DNA of 64,000 nucleotides, taken from Saccopteryx bilineata. Lineage: Eukaryota > Chordata > Mammalia > Chiroptera > Emballonuridae. Where the stretch lies: NCBI RefSeq assembly GCF_036850765.1, contig NC_089491.1:182445520-182509519 (forward strand). Direction: 5' to 3'. The notes under the pieces were generated by a model. It saw only the letters and a program-made list of their open reading frames with translations, ran no database searches and had not been told where the DNA came from. Each line of letters begins with the position of its first letter. The stretch's first letter is position 1. Positions 10,665-21,978 of this stretch are shown piece after piece. The translations under genes were made by a program, and so were the position numbers.

Positions 10665-12868
10665 TTGTTTGTTTTTTATTTATTATTAATTTTAATGGCT
10701 TGATATTGATAAATCAGGGTTCATATGTTCAGAGAAAATATCTCCAGGTTATTTTGACATTTGATTATGTTGCATACCCATCACCCAAAGACAAATTGTC
10801 TTCCGTCACCTTCTATCTGGTTTTCTTTGTGCCCTTCCCCTCCCCCCACCCCCTCTCTCCTTCCTCGCCCCATCCACCCCACACACACACACACACCCCA
10901 CCCCCGTTACCATCACCTTCTTGCCCATGTCTCTGAGTCTCATTTTTATGTCCCATCTATATATGGATTCATATAGTTTTTAGTTTTTTCTGATTTACTT
11001 ATTTCACTCAGTGTAATGTTATCTAGGTCCATCCATGTTGTTGTAAATGACCGATGTCATCATTTCTTATGGCTGAGTAGTATACCATAGTATATATGTA
11101 CCAAAGCTTTTTAATCCACTCGTCCTCTGACAGACACTTGGGCTGTTTCCAGATCTTCGCTATTGTAAACAATGCTGCCATAAACATGGGGGTGCATTTC
11201 TCCTTTTAAAATAGTACTATGGTGTTCTTGGGATACATTCCTAAAAGTGGGAGAGCTGGGTCAAAAGGCAGTTTAATTTTTAATTTTTTGAGAATCTTCA
11301 TACTGTTTTCCATAGTGGCTGCACCAGTCTGCATTCCCACCAGCAGTGCAGGAGGGTTCCCTTTTCTCCACATCCTCACCAGCACTTATTCTGTGTTGTT
11401 TTGTTGATGAGCGCCATTTACTGGTGTGAGGTGATATCTAATTGTGGTTTTAATTTGCATTTCTCTAATGATTAGTGATGTTGAGCATTTTTTCATAAGC
11501 CTATTGGCCATCTGTATGTCCTCTTTGGAGAAGTGTCTATTCATTTCTTTCGCCTAATTTTTGATTGAATTGTTTGTCTTCCTGGTATTGAGTTTTACAT
11601 GTTCTTTATAAATTTTGATTATTAACCCCTTATTCGACGTATTGTCGAATATGTTCTCCCATTGTGTAGTTTGTCTTTTTATTCTGTTCCTAATGTCCTT
11701 AGCTTTGCAAAAGCTTTTTAGTTTGATATAATCCCATTTGTTTATCCTGTCTTTTATTTCACTTGCCCTTGGAGATAAATCGGCAAATATATTGCTGCGA
11801 GAGATGTCGGAGAGCTTACTGCCTATGTTTTCTTCTAAGATGCTTATGGTTTTATGGCTTACATTTAAGTCTTTTATCCATTTTGAGTTTATTTTTGTGA
11901 ATGGTTTAAGTTGGTGTTCTAGTTTTATTTTTTTTTGCAGATAGATGTCCAATTTTTCCAACACCATTTGTTAAAGAGGCTGTCTTTACTTCATTGTATG
12001 CTCTTAACTTCTTTGTCAAATATCAGTTGTCCATAAAGGTGTGGGTTTATTTCTGGGTACTCTGTTCTGTTCCATTGATCTATATGCCTGTTCTTATGCC
12101 AGTACCAGGCTGTTTTGAGTACAATGGCCTTGTAGTATAATTTGATATCAGGAAGTTTGATACCTCCCACTTTATTCTTTCTTTTCAAGATTGCTGGAGC
12201 TATTTGTGTTCTTTTTTGGTTCTATACAAATTTGTGTAATATATTTCTATATATTTGAAGTATGTCATTGGTATTTTAATTGGTATTGCATTGAATTTAT
12301 AAATTGCTTTGGGTAATATAAACATTTTAATGATATTTATTCTTCCTAACCATGAGCACGCTATATGCTTCCACTTGTTTGTATCTTCCTTGATTTCTTT
12401 TATCAATGTTTTATAATTTTCCGAGTACAAGTTTTTAATCTCCTGGTTTAAATTTACTCCTAGGTACTTTATTTTTTTGGTTCCAGTAGTGAGGGGGATT
12501 GTTTCCTTAATTTCTCTTTTTGACAGTTCATTGTTGGTGTATAAAAATACCTCTGATTTCTGAGTATTGATTTTATATCCTGCCACCTTGCTGAATTCAT
12601 TTATTAGGTCCAGTAGTTGTTTTATTGAGACTTTAGAGTTTTCTATATACAGTATTATATCATCTGCAAATAATGATAGTTTTACTTATTCTTTTCCAAT
12701 TTGAATGCCTTTTATTTCTTCTTCTTGTCTGATTGCTGTGGCTAGGACTTCTAGAACTATGTTGAATAAGAGTGGTGAAAGGGGGCACCCCTGCCTTGTT
12801 CCTGATCTTAAGGGGATTGCTTTTAATTTTTGCCCATTGACGTATAAAGTACTCAGTTTATGTTACTT
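10665..12868 (-). mobile_element. L1-C: older 5'-truncated LINE-1
   Basis: Minus-strand 3' half of an older L1. The 3'UTR starts at about 10665 (AATCAGGGTTCATATGTTC matches other L1 tails here) and contains a CA microsatellite at about 10877-10900. ORF2 remnant continues to about 12868. Its protein resembles L1-G and L1-J more than the young copies. The 5' end is cut inside the RT domain just upstream of RQGCPLS. No duplication was found. Confidence 0.88.
11020..12868 (-). pseudogene. L1-C ORF2 remnant (RT motif B to C terminus)
   Basis: Reading leftward from 12868 are RQGCPLSPL (about 12780-12810), the SLFADD active-site motif (about 12659-12683), and long open pieces 12586-12200, 12188-11991 and 11967-11554 matching the RT thumb and C-terminal domain. 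The Cys/His-rich end lies at about 11330-11400. Frameshifts and stops separate the pieces. Endonuclease and RT fingers are missing. No protein is possible. Confidence 0.85.
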
Positions 12869-14482
12869 AGTTAAGCCATTAAGTTTGTGATGGTTCTCTA
12901 TTGTTGCGGTAATAAATTAACAACACATTGAGTGGTCTGAGTACCACTCATAAAAAACAGTCAGATTTGGATTTTAAAACAAAATCGAATCATGGTACAA
13001 AAAAAAACATGTTGCCTGTAGTGTTTGACAGATGTTTAATTTCAGGTACAGAGGTATTGTTCGTTATCATAATATGTTTCTAAGGCATATGTAAAAGTCT
13101 ATTTTTCAATTTTATCAAAAACTAAAACAATGAAAGTAAGGTGATATGGGGAGGAGAAATAAAAGAAAAATACAGAAGGGTAGAAGGGAATAAGAAAACA
13201 TAAAAATGAGGAGAAAAAAATGAGACTTTGGTATATACTTTTATTGAGGTCAGCAGCCTGGTCAAGAATTTTAATGCTTTTCATATTACAATGGAACACA
13301 AAGAGGCCTGTCAAGCTAAGAAAAGAATATCATGAAGCGGCCTGATAAAAAGCCACAGCTGTTCTACAGTGTAGTAGCAGTTTTTTCCCTGACTATGCCA
13401 ATGCTATTATGTCTTTCGAAACACACGTGCACCAGTAATTTTTCTTTTGTTCTAAATTTGGCTCACACTTACAATTCCATTTTTAATCAAAAATGCTTGC
13501 CTCTATAGTCTCTGTTTCAGTTTTTTTTTTCTGTAATAAAATCTCTGAGTCTGCTAAAAACTATGTATTTTCCATATCCTGAATTCCAAATCAATATATT
13601 TTAAAACCCACTAACCAAATTTCCTTACCTCTTCTCTAGGGCCAACCATTAGCAAAGCTGTGAGTGATGTAAGGCATGTCTCATCTTGCCAGAAGCTATA
13701 GTCAGTCCCACGGGTTGGAAACTCCAACAGTATATGGAAATCCCCTGCATTTATTGTAAACCCTCGGTGGGATTATTAGGGGTGGGGAGGCTTATGGGCA
13801 TGTGGAAAGTTGGGGTTTACACATTTTAAAGCCAAAGGTTAGATTTTAAAAATGTGGCATTTGAACATGTACTAGTTAACATGTAGATGATGTAACTCTC
13901 CAGCTTGGTAAGAGCAAGGAGTCATGGTAATTGACCTGGTTGGATCTCAGCCCTGATCTAACTAAATATGCCACCAACCCCACGTGCACTGTCTTGAGAA
14001 AGCCTTCTTTCTTTTCCAGAACCTTTTCCAGTTGAATACTCTCATTTACCAGAAATATGTCAATGCTCACTACCATGTTTATAAAAGTCCTTTATTTCTG
14101 CTGACACACTAATCCACAGGGATCTTGGTCTCCCATAAATCTTCCTTCTCTATTAATATCTATGTCCTCCTTTCATATTTTATTTCTCCTCCATACCACT
14201 CATTCGACGCTCCAACTGCCGCCGTGCTCGTGCTGTCAGAGCATCATGGGTAATTCACAGACCTTCCTGTCACCCAGAATTTCCCCTCCTGTGCTCTAAA
14301 TTCCCAGCAAGATCTAATTAAGGAAATAAAGAGCAAGCCAGGATCCAAGGAGGCCTCATGCCCAATTGCCTTTACAATATATCCTAAGAATTCAGTTTAC
14401 AAAAAAACAGGCAGGTTTGGATTTAAAAAAAAAAAATTTTTAAGTCAATCAATGCAGGTACAGGGAAGAAATATTAAAGTGT
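12869..14482. other. Mostly unrecognised sequence
   Basis: A short stretch at about 12873-12912 (TTAAGCCATTAAGTTTGTG) resembles the 3' end of MLT1-type LTRs and may be a relic into which L1-C inserted. The rest shows no gene or repeat I can name. Reverse-strand AATAAA motifs occur at about 13240 and 14088; the latter could serve a minus-strand transcript from the candidate exon at 14483-14586. Confidence 0.35.
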
Positions 14483-14586
14483 TCATCTTTTTTGAACTGA
14501 ACTAAGCACCAGCAGAAGGGATTTCTTCATAAGATGGGCAATGTCTTTTTCTGCTTTAATTGAAGCTGAAACCCCAGTGTAAGAAC
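14483..14586 (-). other. Candidate terminal coding exon (unidentified gene)
   Basis: On the minus strand a good splice acceptor (TTTATTTTCTTGCAG, ending at 14587) is followed by a 104-base stretch starting with the last two bases of a split codon. It then reads 33 codons, SYTGVSASIKAEKDIAHL followed by a Leu/Ser-rich end, and stops with TGA at 14483-14485. The composition looks protein-like, with few rare residues and an amphipathic Lys/Glu/Leu pattern. I do not recognise the protein and no upstream exon was located. It could be the last exon of an unplaced minus-strand gene, an old pseudoexon, or chance. Confidence 0.3.
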
Positions 14587-14884
14587 CTGCAAGAAAATAA
14601 AGTGTTATGCTAAAGAGTGGCCAGAGCAACATGACAGCCTCCCGCTAAGAGAAACGGGTAATGTGACGCTGCTGAGAGCATGTGTCACTCCTCTCCCTGA
14701 AGCCCATGCAAGAGGAAGAGGAATGCGTGAGAAACGGATCAAACACTTTTCATGTTAAAAAAAAAAAGTAAAAGTTCTGACAGTAACAACATAGAATGTT
14801 ATCATGGTGGGAATGGTTATTCTGTAGTGAAGAAGCATTTGTATGTTTCCACCTTTTCATTACAAACATTTTCATATATATTGT
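14587..14884. other. No feature recognised
   Basis: Contains the possible intron end upstream (on minus) of the candidate exon, and an A-run near 14757-14767. Nothing else is supported. Confidence 0.5.
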
Positions 14885-15375
14885 GTGGTGGGCAGAATAG
14901 TCCCCAAAGATGTCTACACATTAATCCCGGGATCCTATGATTATATTGTTTTACAGAGCAAAAGGGACTTGGCAGATAGAATCAAGGGAATGCATTTAAA
15001 GATAAGGAGAGTACACTGGATTACACAAGGAACCAGTCTAATCACACAAGCCTTAAAAGCAGAGAACTTTCTCTGGCTGGAGTTAACGTGGCAGAACAAG
15101 ATGGGGAGATTAAAAGTGTGAGAAAGCTTCGGTCCACTTTTGCTGAAGGAGGCCACAGGGAAGCAGGAAAAGGGCTGTGGCAGCAGGAAAGACGGGGGCC
15201 CAATTAACAGCCAGCTAGGAAACCGGGAGCTCAGTTTTGTAGCAGCAAGTAATGAATCTGGCGACAAACCAGAATGCCCTTGGAAGAAAATTTACTCTCC
15301 CAAACCTCGTACCTGGTCTTCTGACTCACTTACTGTGGGATAATAAGTTACAGAGCAATAGAAAACTAATTCATA
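14885..15375 (+). mobile_element. MLT1-type LTR (ERVL-MaLR), solo
   Basis: The sequence follows the remembered MLT1 consensus order: GGGCAGAATAGTCCCCAAAG near the start, then CTACACATTAATCCCGGGATC, GGCAAAAGGGACTT-like, a middle with GCAGGAAAAGG, then TCTTCTGACTC…GATAATAAGTTAC and GAAAACTAAT at the end. No internal retroviral genes flank it, so it is a solo LTR or fragment. The exact subfamily was not determined. Confidence 0.7.
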
Positions 15376-16229
15376 TTTTTTTTAAAAAAGTAGAAAGTTC
15401 TTTTTCATGAACATCAATATACCCACTGCTTAGATGCAACAATTCTAAATGTCATATTGTTTATGTTGTGTTTTGCTCAATCATCTCAAAGTGAATTGTA
15501 GAGCTGACTTCACCATTAAATACTTGCTCGTGCCTCTCCAAAAACAAGTATACTCTCCTATACAACCACAATTTTTCTTATTGTGATTATCACAATAAAG
15601 AAAATTGAAAATAAAATCAGTTATGTTCAAAAGTTTATTCTGAAAACATGAATTTGTTTTAATACAATTAATGTATATATTAGGAAACAATCTGAGCATA
15701 ACAGAATTCTAAATTTATATATGCTCTTTTTCAGCAAGCCATAAATACAGCTTTTCTTTATTTTGGAATAGGATCAAATCAAATATGACAGATTACATTT
15801 GGTTGTTATGTCTCAAACCTTTTATTAGGAAGAGCACATATATTTTAATTACACTGATTTTTTTTAAAAATCAAGTTGTCTGACTGTCTTAGGTTATTTC
15901 TGGGCTTATCTAATTATTTCCCCATGACTTAATTTATTTTTCCTTTATATTTTATGTGAAATGTTAGGTCTAAAGTCTTAGGTTAAATATTTTGGAAAGA
16001 ACAGTTCACAGTTGACAACTATAAACCAACCTTCTTTCCCTCCTTCCTTTCTTTCATTAGCTGGGTCTCTTTGTTATTCTTCTAGATTTTTAACAAGTCC
16101 AGAAAAATGTTTAATTCCTCCTTTCTAATTACAAATTCTTAGTATCAGGAGTACGTATAATAGGAATATGGCATTTCTAAGAATGATTTAAAACTCAGAA
16201 ACCATACAGGGAAGATTGGTATAAGTGAG
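15376..16229. other. Unclassified AT-rich sequence
   Basis: A phrase TTTGGTTGTTATGTCTC near 15800 recalls an ancient mammalian repeat I cannot name. No ORF with protein-like composition, RNA gene or inverted repeat was found. Confidence 0.4.
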
Positions 16230-17200
16230 CTATAATTTTAAATGTATGCATCATAAAACTGGTAAAGTCAAAAGAAAATACAAGAAAAAACATATTATTC
16301 ATATCATAGATAATAGCTAATTCCCCTAAAGTAAAAATCTCCCATGTATCAACAAGAAAGATACCAAAACTTCAATAGAAAAAATGAGAAAAATAAACAG
16401 CTTTCACTATAGAGAAATGCAAATAACTCATAAACTTAATATGCTGAGTAATAACTTGTCTCACCTGTCCAATTGCCAAAGATAAAATATTTATCAGTGT
16501 ATTAGTTATATCAATGTGTGATAACACATATAGAATGATGAAAAATATGCTGAAATTGAAATGAGGTGGTGAAACAGGTTTTCTCAGGTGTTGCTATTGG
16601 GAGTCAACATTGGTACAACCTTCAATAAATTAAGGCCACTTGGTAATGATTATCAAAATCATCCATATACCTTTTGAAACAATAATTCTTCTTAAGAATT
16701 TAGCCTATGGACATTCTCACATAAGTTCAAAACTAACTTATTAAATAATATTATTTCAATTTTTAATAAATTTAAAACAAGGAAATGATCTAAATGCCCA
16801 TTAGTTGGAATTGATGCAATAAATGTGAATTTTTGCAGATTTATAAAATGGGATACTGAGCAATAAGGGAAAATAATGAGGCAAAATACCATGAAATAAT
16901 TTGATTAATATATTTTTAATTGAAAAACCAGCATGCAGGACAGTCCATATAGGTCTGAACTGATATTTATTTAAAAAATTAGGTGCACATATACAAATGT
17001 GCATAACCCATCACACACATATATAGGCATGCATTTGCTTATAAATACACAAACTATCTGCAGAAGTAACATATCAATCACCTCCTGGGATGAAATTTCT
17101 GTGGCTGGGAATAATGGCTAGAGAGAAACTTTTAGTGTATATTCTTTTGTGTGTTGTAAATGTTACTTTTTGTGGCTATATTATATATCCAAACATAAAA
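16230..17200 (+). mobile_element. L1-D: ancient LINE-1 3' end
   Basis: Highly decayed but in the order expected of an old L1 3' region: GAGAAATGCAAATAACTCA, GTGTTGCTATTGGGAGTC, CTTGGTAATGATTATC, TCTAAATGCCCATTAGTTGG, TAAAATGGGATACTGAGCA, then a 3'UTR with CTCCTGGGATGAAATTTC and a T-rich end. It is much more diverged than any other L1 here (L1M-type by appearance). No open frame remains. Confidence 0.65.
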
Positions 17201-17254
17201 GTGAAGTACATACATATTCCTGGAAGAGATCGTCTAATGAGTGACTCTAGAAGA
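17201..17254. other. Short unassigned spacer
   Basis: Sequence between L1-D and the split MLT1 LTR; nothing recognised. Confidence 0.5.
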
Positions 17255-17604
17255 GAGGAAAAATTTAGAACTTTATTCTCTTACAAGTCTGGAGGCCAGA
17301 ATTCAGAAATCAAATGAACAGCAGGGCCATGCTTTCACTGAAGGCTCCAAGAAGGAAGCCTTTCCTCTCCCCTCTCCCCCACCAGGAAAGCCATGGATTC
17401 TCCTAGCTTGTGATGGCTCTCGGCATTTTTGATTTGTGAGAATAATTCCAATCTCTTCCTTCATTTTTACACTGCCCTCTTTTCTGTTGCACATTTCTGT
17501 TCCTGCAATTCTCTTATAAGGACACCAGTTGTTGGATTTAGGCCACACACACCCTACACTCACCCCGACCTTCATGTTGAGATACTTATTACATCTGCAA
17601 TGAC

Positions 17605-18117
17605 CCTATTTCCAGCGGTGAGGTTGAAAACAACTGGTTCTCTATCTTAATGACCATTTTAAGTATATAAAACCAATATACCAAAAGGTAGTTTATTATT
17701 TCATGCATCTAATTCTTAAGAACAATAAGAGAGGTACACAAAACTAGATTATAAGAGTTTTAAAATATTCATGAAAAATATTAAATAATGCCTGACAAAA
17801 AAACAGTAAAACTGTTATTTAAGATATTTCCATATTGCTTTTTGATTGGTGTCCCCACTTGAATTTTTTTTTACCTGTGGGTGTATTGAACATTACTACT
17901 GGTGCTTAGAATATGCTGCTGTGCAGATGAACATTAAAAAAGAGTAAGAAATGTAAATTTGTGATTTCCACATTAGGCGGCTGCCCATGCGCCCACCTTA
18001 GAGAGAACCCTGACTACAAGTGCCATTTTTACAACTGGTTTGCCAAACTCAACAAAAATTAGGTATTGGTTTTGCCAAACTAGTGCTAACTGGTTGATTC
18101 CCATCACTGCCTATTCC
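17605..18117. repeat. 8-bp target-site duplication of the hAT element
   Basis: CCTATTTC at 17605-17612 and CCTATTCC at 18110-18117 match at 7 of 8 positions. Eight bases is the duplication length of hAT transposons. Confidence 0.8.
17613..18109. mobile_element. Nonautonomous hAT DNA transposon, 497 bp
   Basis: It begins CAGCGGTGAGGTTGAAAAC and the reverse complement of its end begins CAGTGATGGGAATCAACC, imperfect terminal inverted repeats of the hAT type (CAG…CTG). Subterminal ACTGGTT-type words recur at both ends. There is no transposase ORF, so it needed a helper. It interrupts an MLT1 LTR and so is younger than that LTR. Confidence 0.8.
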
Positions 18118-18172
18118 AATTAAGGTCACAGATGTAAATTTTGGAGATGATACTATTCAACTGACAACACAC

Positions 18173-18639
18173 TCCTACTAGGAGAGCTGAGAAATACAGC
18201 ATGTTTTGATTTGCTTAGTTTTTTCCCAGGAAAACCATGGATTGGGTGAAAATTGAGGGCTCTTTTGCTGTGAGAAAGAAGGCTAAACAGATTTGGAGGA
18301 AATAAGCTGTCTCTGCCTCTCCAGACTTGCTTGGTTTTCTTTATATCTCTCTGGCTGTTTCATTTCCGTCTCTTCTGGGTTTCCTGTTTTATTTTCAAAC
18401 TCTCAATGATGAGGAACCTCAGATCTCAGCTCTTGAATTTCTCATCTCCAGCTCTGATTTCCCTGCGTAATGAGTTCATATTCAGAATCTCTAGGATACT
18501 AGCTCTGCATCACGCCTTCATCATTGTGCCCAGACCAGGTACCACTGGCGTCTAGGAAATGGTGCCTCCTGAAGCCATACAGCATAGTTGGCAGCCGTAG
18601 GACTGGTCACTGCACATGTCTTTTCATTCCCAGCATTTT
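18173..18639. other. No feature recognised
   Basis: Non-repetitive by eye, pyrimidine-rich at about 18300-18390. The 74-codon plus frame at 18331-18555 has no supporting splice signals or recognisable domain. Confidence 0.5.
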
Positions 18640-18882
18640 CATTCTCATGCCTTTCACTGGCGCTTTCCCCTCTATCAGGAATTCTTCCACTTCTCTGTCT
18701 GTTCTGTTCTACCCTATCCTTCAGCTGTCAGCTAAGCATAGCTTTCTGAGAAACGCTTTCCCTCCACCACCTCAACTTAGTCTATGCTCCCCATTATATA
18801 CACTCATGGCCTTCTATACTTTTCCATCATAGAACTTATTTATTTCCATTCGTCATATATACAACTATATATTTAATGAAAG
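18640..18882 (+). mobile_element. LINE-2 (L2) 3' fragment
   Basis: Follows the remembered L2 3' order: TTTCCCCTCTATCAGGAATTC, AGCTTTCTGAGAAACGCTTTC, ACTTAGTCTATGCTCCCC, ATAGAACTTATTTATTT. Diverged, as expected of an ancient mammalian repeat. Confidence 0.65.
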
Positions 18883-19062
18883 GAAGCATAGCAGTGTGAT
18901 TAAAAACATGGGCTCCAAAGCCAGACCAACTAGGTTTAAATCCTGACTTGCAACTTCCTAGTTTTGTGACCTTGAACAAATTGTTTGACTACCCTCAGTT
19001 TCTTAATCTTTTAAGTAGGATAACTGTAGTACATACCTGATAAGGTTGTTGTGGGAATAAAA
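18883..19062 (+). mobile_element. MIR SINE
   Basis: AGCAGTGTGATTAAAAACATGGGCTCCAAAGCCAGAC and the following parts match the MIR core closely: TAGTTTTGTGACCTTGAAC, TCAGTTTCTTAATCTTT, GATAAGGTTGTTGTGGGAA. Plus-strand orientation. Confidence 0.85.
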
Positions 19063-19074
19063 ATATGAATGTGT

Positions 19075-19479
19075 TGCCATGGCCGGTTGGCTCAGCGGTA
19101 GAGCGTCGGCCCAGAGTGTAGAAGTCCTGGGTTCAATTCCCAGCCAGGGCACACAGGAGAACTGCCCATCTGCTTCTTCACCCTTTTCCCTCTCCTTTCT
19201 CGCTGTATCTCTCTTCCCCTCCCGTAGCTAAGGCTACAATGGAGCAAAGTTGGCCCGGGCACTGAGGATGTCTCCATGGCCTCTGCCTCAGGTGCTAGAA
19301 TGGCTTCTGCCACAGTAGAGCAATGCCTAGATGAGCAGACCATCGCCCCCTGGGGGGGCATGCCAGGTAGATCCCAGTTGGGCACATGCGGGAGTCTCTC
19401 TGACTGCCTCCCTGCTTCTCACTTCAGAAAAATACAAATATATATATATTCATATATATATATATATGAATATATATAT
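19075..19479 (+). mobile_element. tRNA-derived SINE (Rhin-1-like) with AT microsatellite tail
   Basis: The head GCCATGGCCGGTTGGCTCAG leads to GGTAGAGCGTCGGCC and a well-kept B box GGTTCAATTCC (19130-19140). The body then has GGCACACAGGAG, a pyrimidine-rich part, CATGGCCTCTGCCTCAGG, ATCGCCCCCTGG and GCACATGCGGGAGTCT. The tail has decayed into TA repeats. It lies in the 3' end of the MIR. Confidence 0.9.
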
Positions 19480-19486
19480 ATATGAA
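19437..19486. repeat. TA microsatellite forming a palindrome
   Basis: Alternating TA broken by TTCA and TGAA so that TTCATATATATA is followed by its inverse. Probably arose in the SINE tail. Confidence 0.8.
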
Positions 19487-19704
19487 TGTGTCAAAATGTA
19501 GAGGCATGTAAATGAATATAGCTGATACATGTTATGACACATGATTCAGAAAGAAATTTGTGGGCAGAATTTTGTCAACTCTGAGTGAAAACTAAAACTT
19601 CGGTGTTATGAAATCTGGGGCTTATTTTATTTTAAATTGCAGATTATTTGCAGTACCTTTGCATTTTTGGTTAAATTATGTTTCTTTAGAGAGGATTTTG
19701 AGAG

Positions 19705-19722
19705 TGACGTCATGGAAATGGC
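19705..19722 (+). promoter_or_regulatory. CRE plus YY1-like site at L1-E 5' end
   Basis: TGACGTCA at 19705-19712, then AAATGGC at 19716-19722, in the same spacing as in L1-B and L1-I. Confidence 0.7.
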
Positions 19723-19929
19723 GCCGTGAGCAGCGCATCCGACAGATCTCCTCAAAATCTCAACAAATTTATCAACTAGAAACAGAAAAATTTATCCTAG
19801 GAGCATTCCGGAGTTCCACACACACACTGAAAGCAAAAGGACTGTTGCTGAGGAGGGAGTACACCTGTGGTGAGTCAACCCACACGTGCAGCTGCCCGCC
19901 CACACTCGGGGAGCAGCAGCCTGGGCACT

Positions 19930-20090
19930 GAAACCGCGTATGCGCCCCCCGTGCCGCGGTCCGGAGAGTCCCCGGCCACTGGCGTGACGAGAAACCGCGC
20001 GCGCCCCATGCCGCGGTCCAGAGAGTCCCTGGCCACTGGCATGCAGAAAAATCGTGCGCGCGCCCCGTGCCCCGGTCCGGGAGGGGCACC
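19930..20090 (+). repeat. Tandem GC-rich cassette (55-61 bp units) in L1-E 5'UTR
   Basis: Units begin GAAACCGCG at 19930 and 19991, with a third partial unit from about 20046. Each contains a CCGCGGTCC- or CCCGGTCC-type phrase; the first two also share GAGAGTCCC and GGCCACTGGC. The sequence differs from the 64-bp units of L1-B. Confidence 0.85.
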
Positions 20091-20125
20091 AAGGCTGTCT
20101 TTCCTAGTCAGGAGATTCTCTCCAT

Positions 20126-20134
20126 GGGCGGGGC
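20126..20134 (+). promoter_or_regulatory. GC box (Sp1-type) in L1-E 5'UTR
   Basis: GGGCGGGGC, followed by ACCTC as in the other two full-length copies. Confidence 0.55.
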
Positions 20135-20994
20135 ACCTCACCCAGCCATTCAAGCTAACAATCAAGCGTTGGGGGGAGGGGCATGCAGGCAGCCTGAAAT
20201 ACTTTCTGGAGCACAGCTGTGGATCCAATCACTGAAATTAGCTTAACCCACAAAATCTACGCACCCACGGGGCTCTAATTGATAAGATCTCTCCCAGTTC
20301 AGCAATCCAAGACAAGAGGCGTGATATTTTTCAGTGCCTTTCGCTAAAGGGGCGGGGGCAACTTCTGATTGACAGAACCTCCATATTCAGGGATATACCT
20401 AACAAGAGGGACTTGGCAGATATTAAGATCTATACAGCAAGCAGCGACTAGTGCTTCTTCTTCCCAGCCAAAACAGGCTACAAAGTGTGGAAAGCCTGGG
20501 TTGAGTGGTCCAACCGAATGATAGGCGCTGAACAGTCACCTTGACAACAATTGACTCCCAGCCCCACCTGATTACGCTGGAGGCTCTGACTGCCAGAGCC
20601 TTACCCAGAGCCTTGTGCGGAGTGAAGATAGAGTGGGGATTTCCCAGCTCTTTGAGCCTCTTACTCCCCAGACAGAAGCAGTGGCAGCCTCATAGGAGGA
20701 TCACCAGGCTGCTAATTCAGGAAGGGGAGACTAGGAAAGAGACTCCAGGAAAGCAAACTCTCTCATTGTTGGACTCTGCAAACGCCAACAAGCCTTGACT
20801 ACCAGCGAGACTAAAGCCAATTATATGACATTGCCATAGAATCCCATCAACTGCAAATTCCTACCTAAGAGTGACACAGGGGCAGAACCTGGGGTACAGA
20901 GTCACCGACCAGGAAGAGGGAGAGAAAAGAAAAAAGGAAGAAGTTAACCTCTCAAAATCAAGAAAAATCCACAGACTTTATAACTTGTTCCACT

Positions 20995-21960
20995 AATTCT
21001 TTGTTGTTGTTGTTTCTTTCTTTTATCTTATTGCTTTTATTATTATTTCTATTTCTTCCACCTCGGTCCTTTTACTCTCTGCCCATCTTATACTACCCTT
21101 TTCTTGAACTACACTACCCATGAGTGTTACATTTTATTTCTTTTCTTCATCCTAACTCTCCTTTAGGGTTACACTCTAAAACCCTTAACTCTCACTCTCT
21201 CCCCTTTTGTTTTTTTTGTTTTTTTTTCCTTTCCTTTTTTTCTTCCTTCATTTCTCTCTTTTTCTTATTTTTTCCTTTCTATTCATTTCTTCTTTTCTCC
21301 TTTTACTTTTCCTCCCATTTAAGCATCAATCACGAACAAATTATTTAATTTGGGATTCAAGTTTTTTTGGTGTTTTTTTTGGATTTTTTTTACTTCTGCT
21401 TTTGTTCTTGGTTTCCTTTATTTGTTTGCTTTTGTGGCATTTTTGGGCACTTTTTACATTGCTTTTTAACTCAGTAGCATTCCTCCCGACCCAAAGTCTC
21501 CATTGTATTTAGTCTTCGCTCCACTTAATACAACAGAATTTTACTTATTATTTTTTTTCTTCTTTAATTATTATTTTTTCTCTCCTTTTTTCTGTTTCCC
21601 TCTTATCCCTCTCATAATATCTCTTAATTGACCATCACTTACAAGCAAATCATTTTATGCTTGTCTAAGATTTTCTCTTTTTTTTTTTTGTATTTAGTAG
21701 GTCCCTACTTTCTTTTCTGCCCCTTGAACTCTTCACCCCAAATCAGGCCCTCCATTATAGGCAGTTTTTGTTCCATTTAGCATAATATAATTCACAGGTT
21801 ATCATGATATTTCCCTAAGGAGGTGAGAGGAGAGGAAGAGAAGAAAGAAAAAAGGGGGAAATAATAAATTATTACTTTTTATTTTTGTGGAGTGTTTTCC
21901 TTTTTTTTTTCTTTTTTCTTTTTTTCCTTTTTATTTTTTATTAATTCTAATTAACACTAT
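20995..21960 (+). repeat. L1-E pyrimidine-rich tract
   Basis: Long T/C-rich sequence with TTTTC and CTTTT runs, interrupted by short conserved islands, ending just before ORF1. Several frames look open only because of the biased composition. Confidence 0.75.
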
Positions 21961-21978
21961 CAACAAGACCACCTTCAG

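Larger units (their letters stand above)
17255..18172 (-). mobile_element. MLT1-type LTR on minus strand, split by a hAT element
   Basis: The part at 17255-17612 carries TTTATTCTCTTACAAGTCTG, GCAGGGCCATGCTTTCACTG, AAGGACACCAGTTGTTGGAT and ACATCTGCAATGACCCTATT, the reverse complement of MLT1 LTRs as I remember them. The remainder resumes at 18118-18172 (AAGGTCACAG…CAACTGACAACAC). The two pieces join at an 8-bp duplication caused by the inserted element at 17613-18109. It is a non-functional old LTR. Confidence 0.7.
19063..19491. repeat. Target-site duplication pair around a SINE
   Basis: ATATGAATGTGT occurs at 19063-19074 and 19480-19491, bounding the SINE and its AT-rich tail. Confidence 0.8.
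19701..21978 (+). promoter_or_regulatory. L1-E 5'UTR / internal promoter, about 2.3 kb
   Basis: Same plan as L1-B: head, AP-1-like TGAGTCA (19871-19877, also a GTGAGT splice-donor-like word), CpG-rich variable cassette (19930-20090), GC box GGGCGGGGC (20126-20134), an ordinary stretch, then a T/C-rich tract (20995-21960) up to the ORF1 ATG. No supported ORF. Confidence 0.8.

Noticed and set aside
21124..21512. Phe-rich frames in the pyrimidine-rich tract of L1-E
   Set aside because: Low-complexity T/C sequence encodes Phe/Ser/Leu in any frame; no membrane protein is implied.
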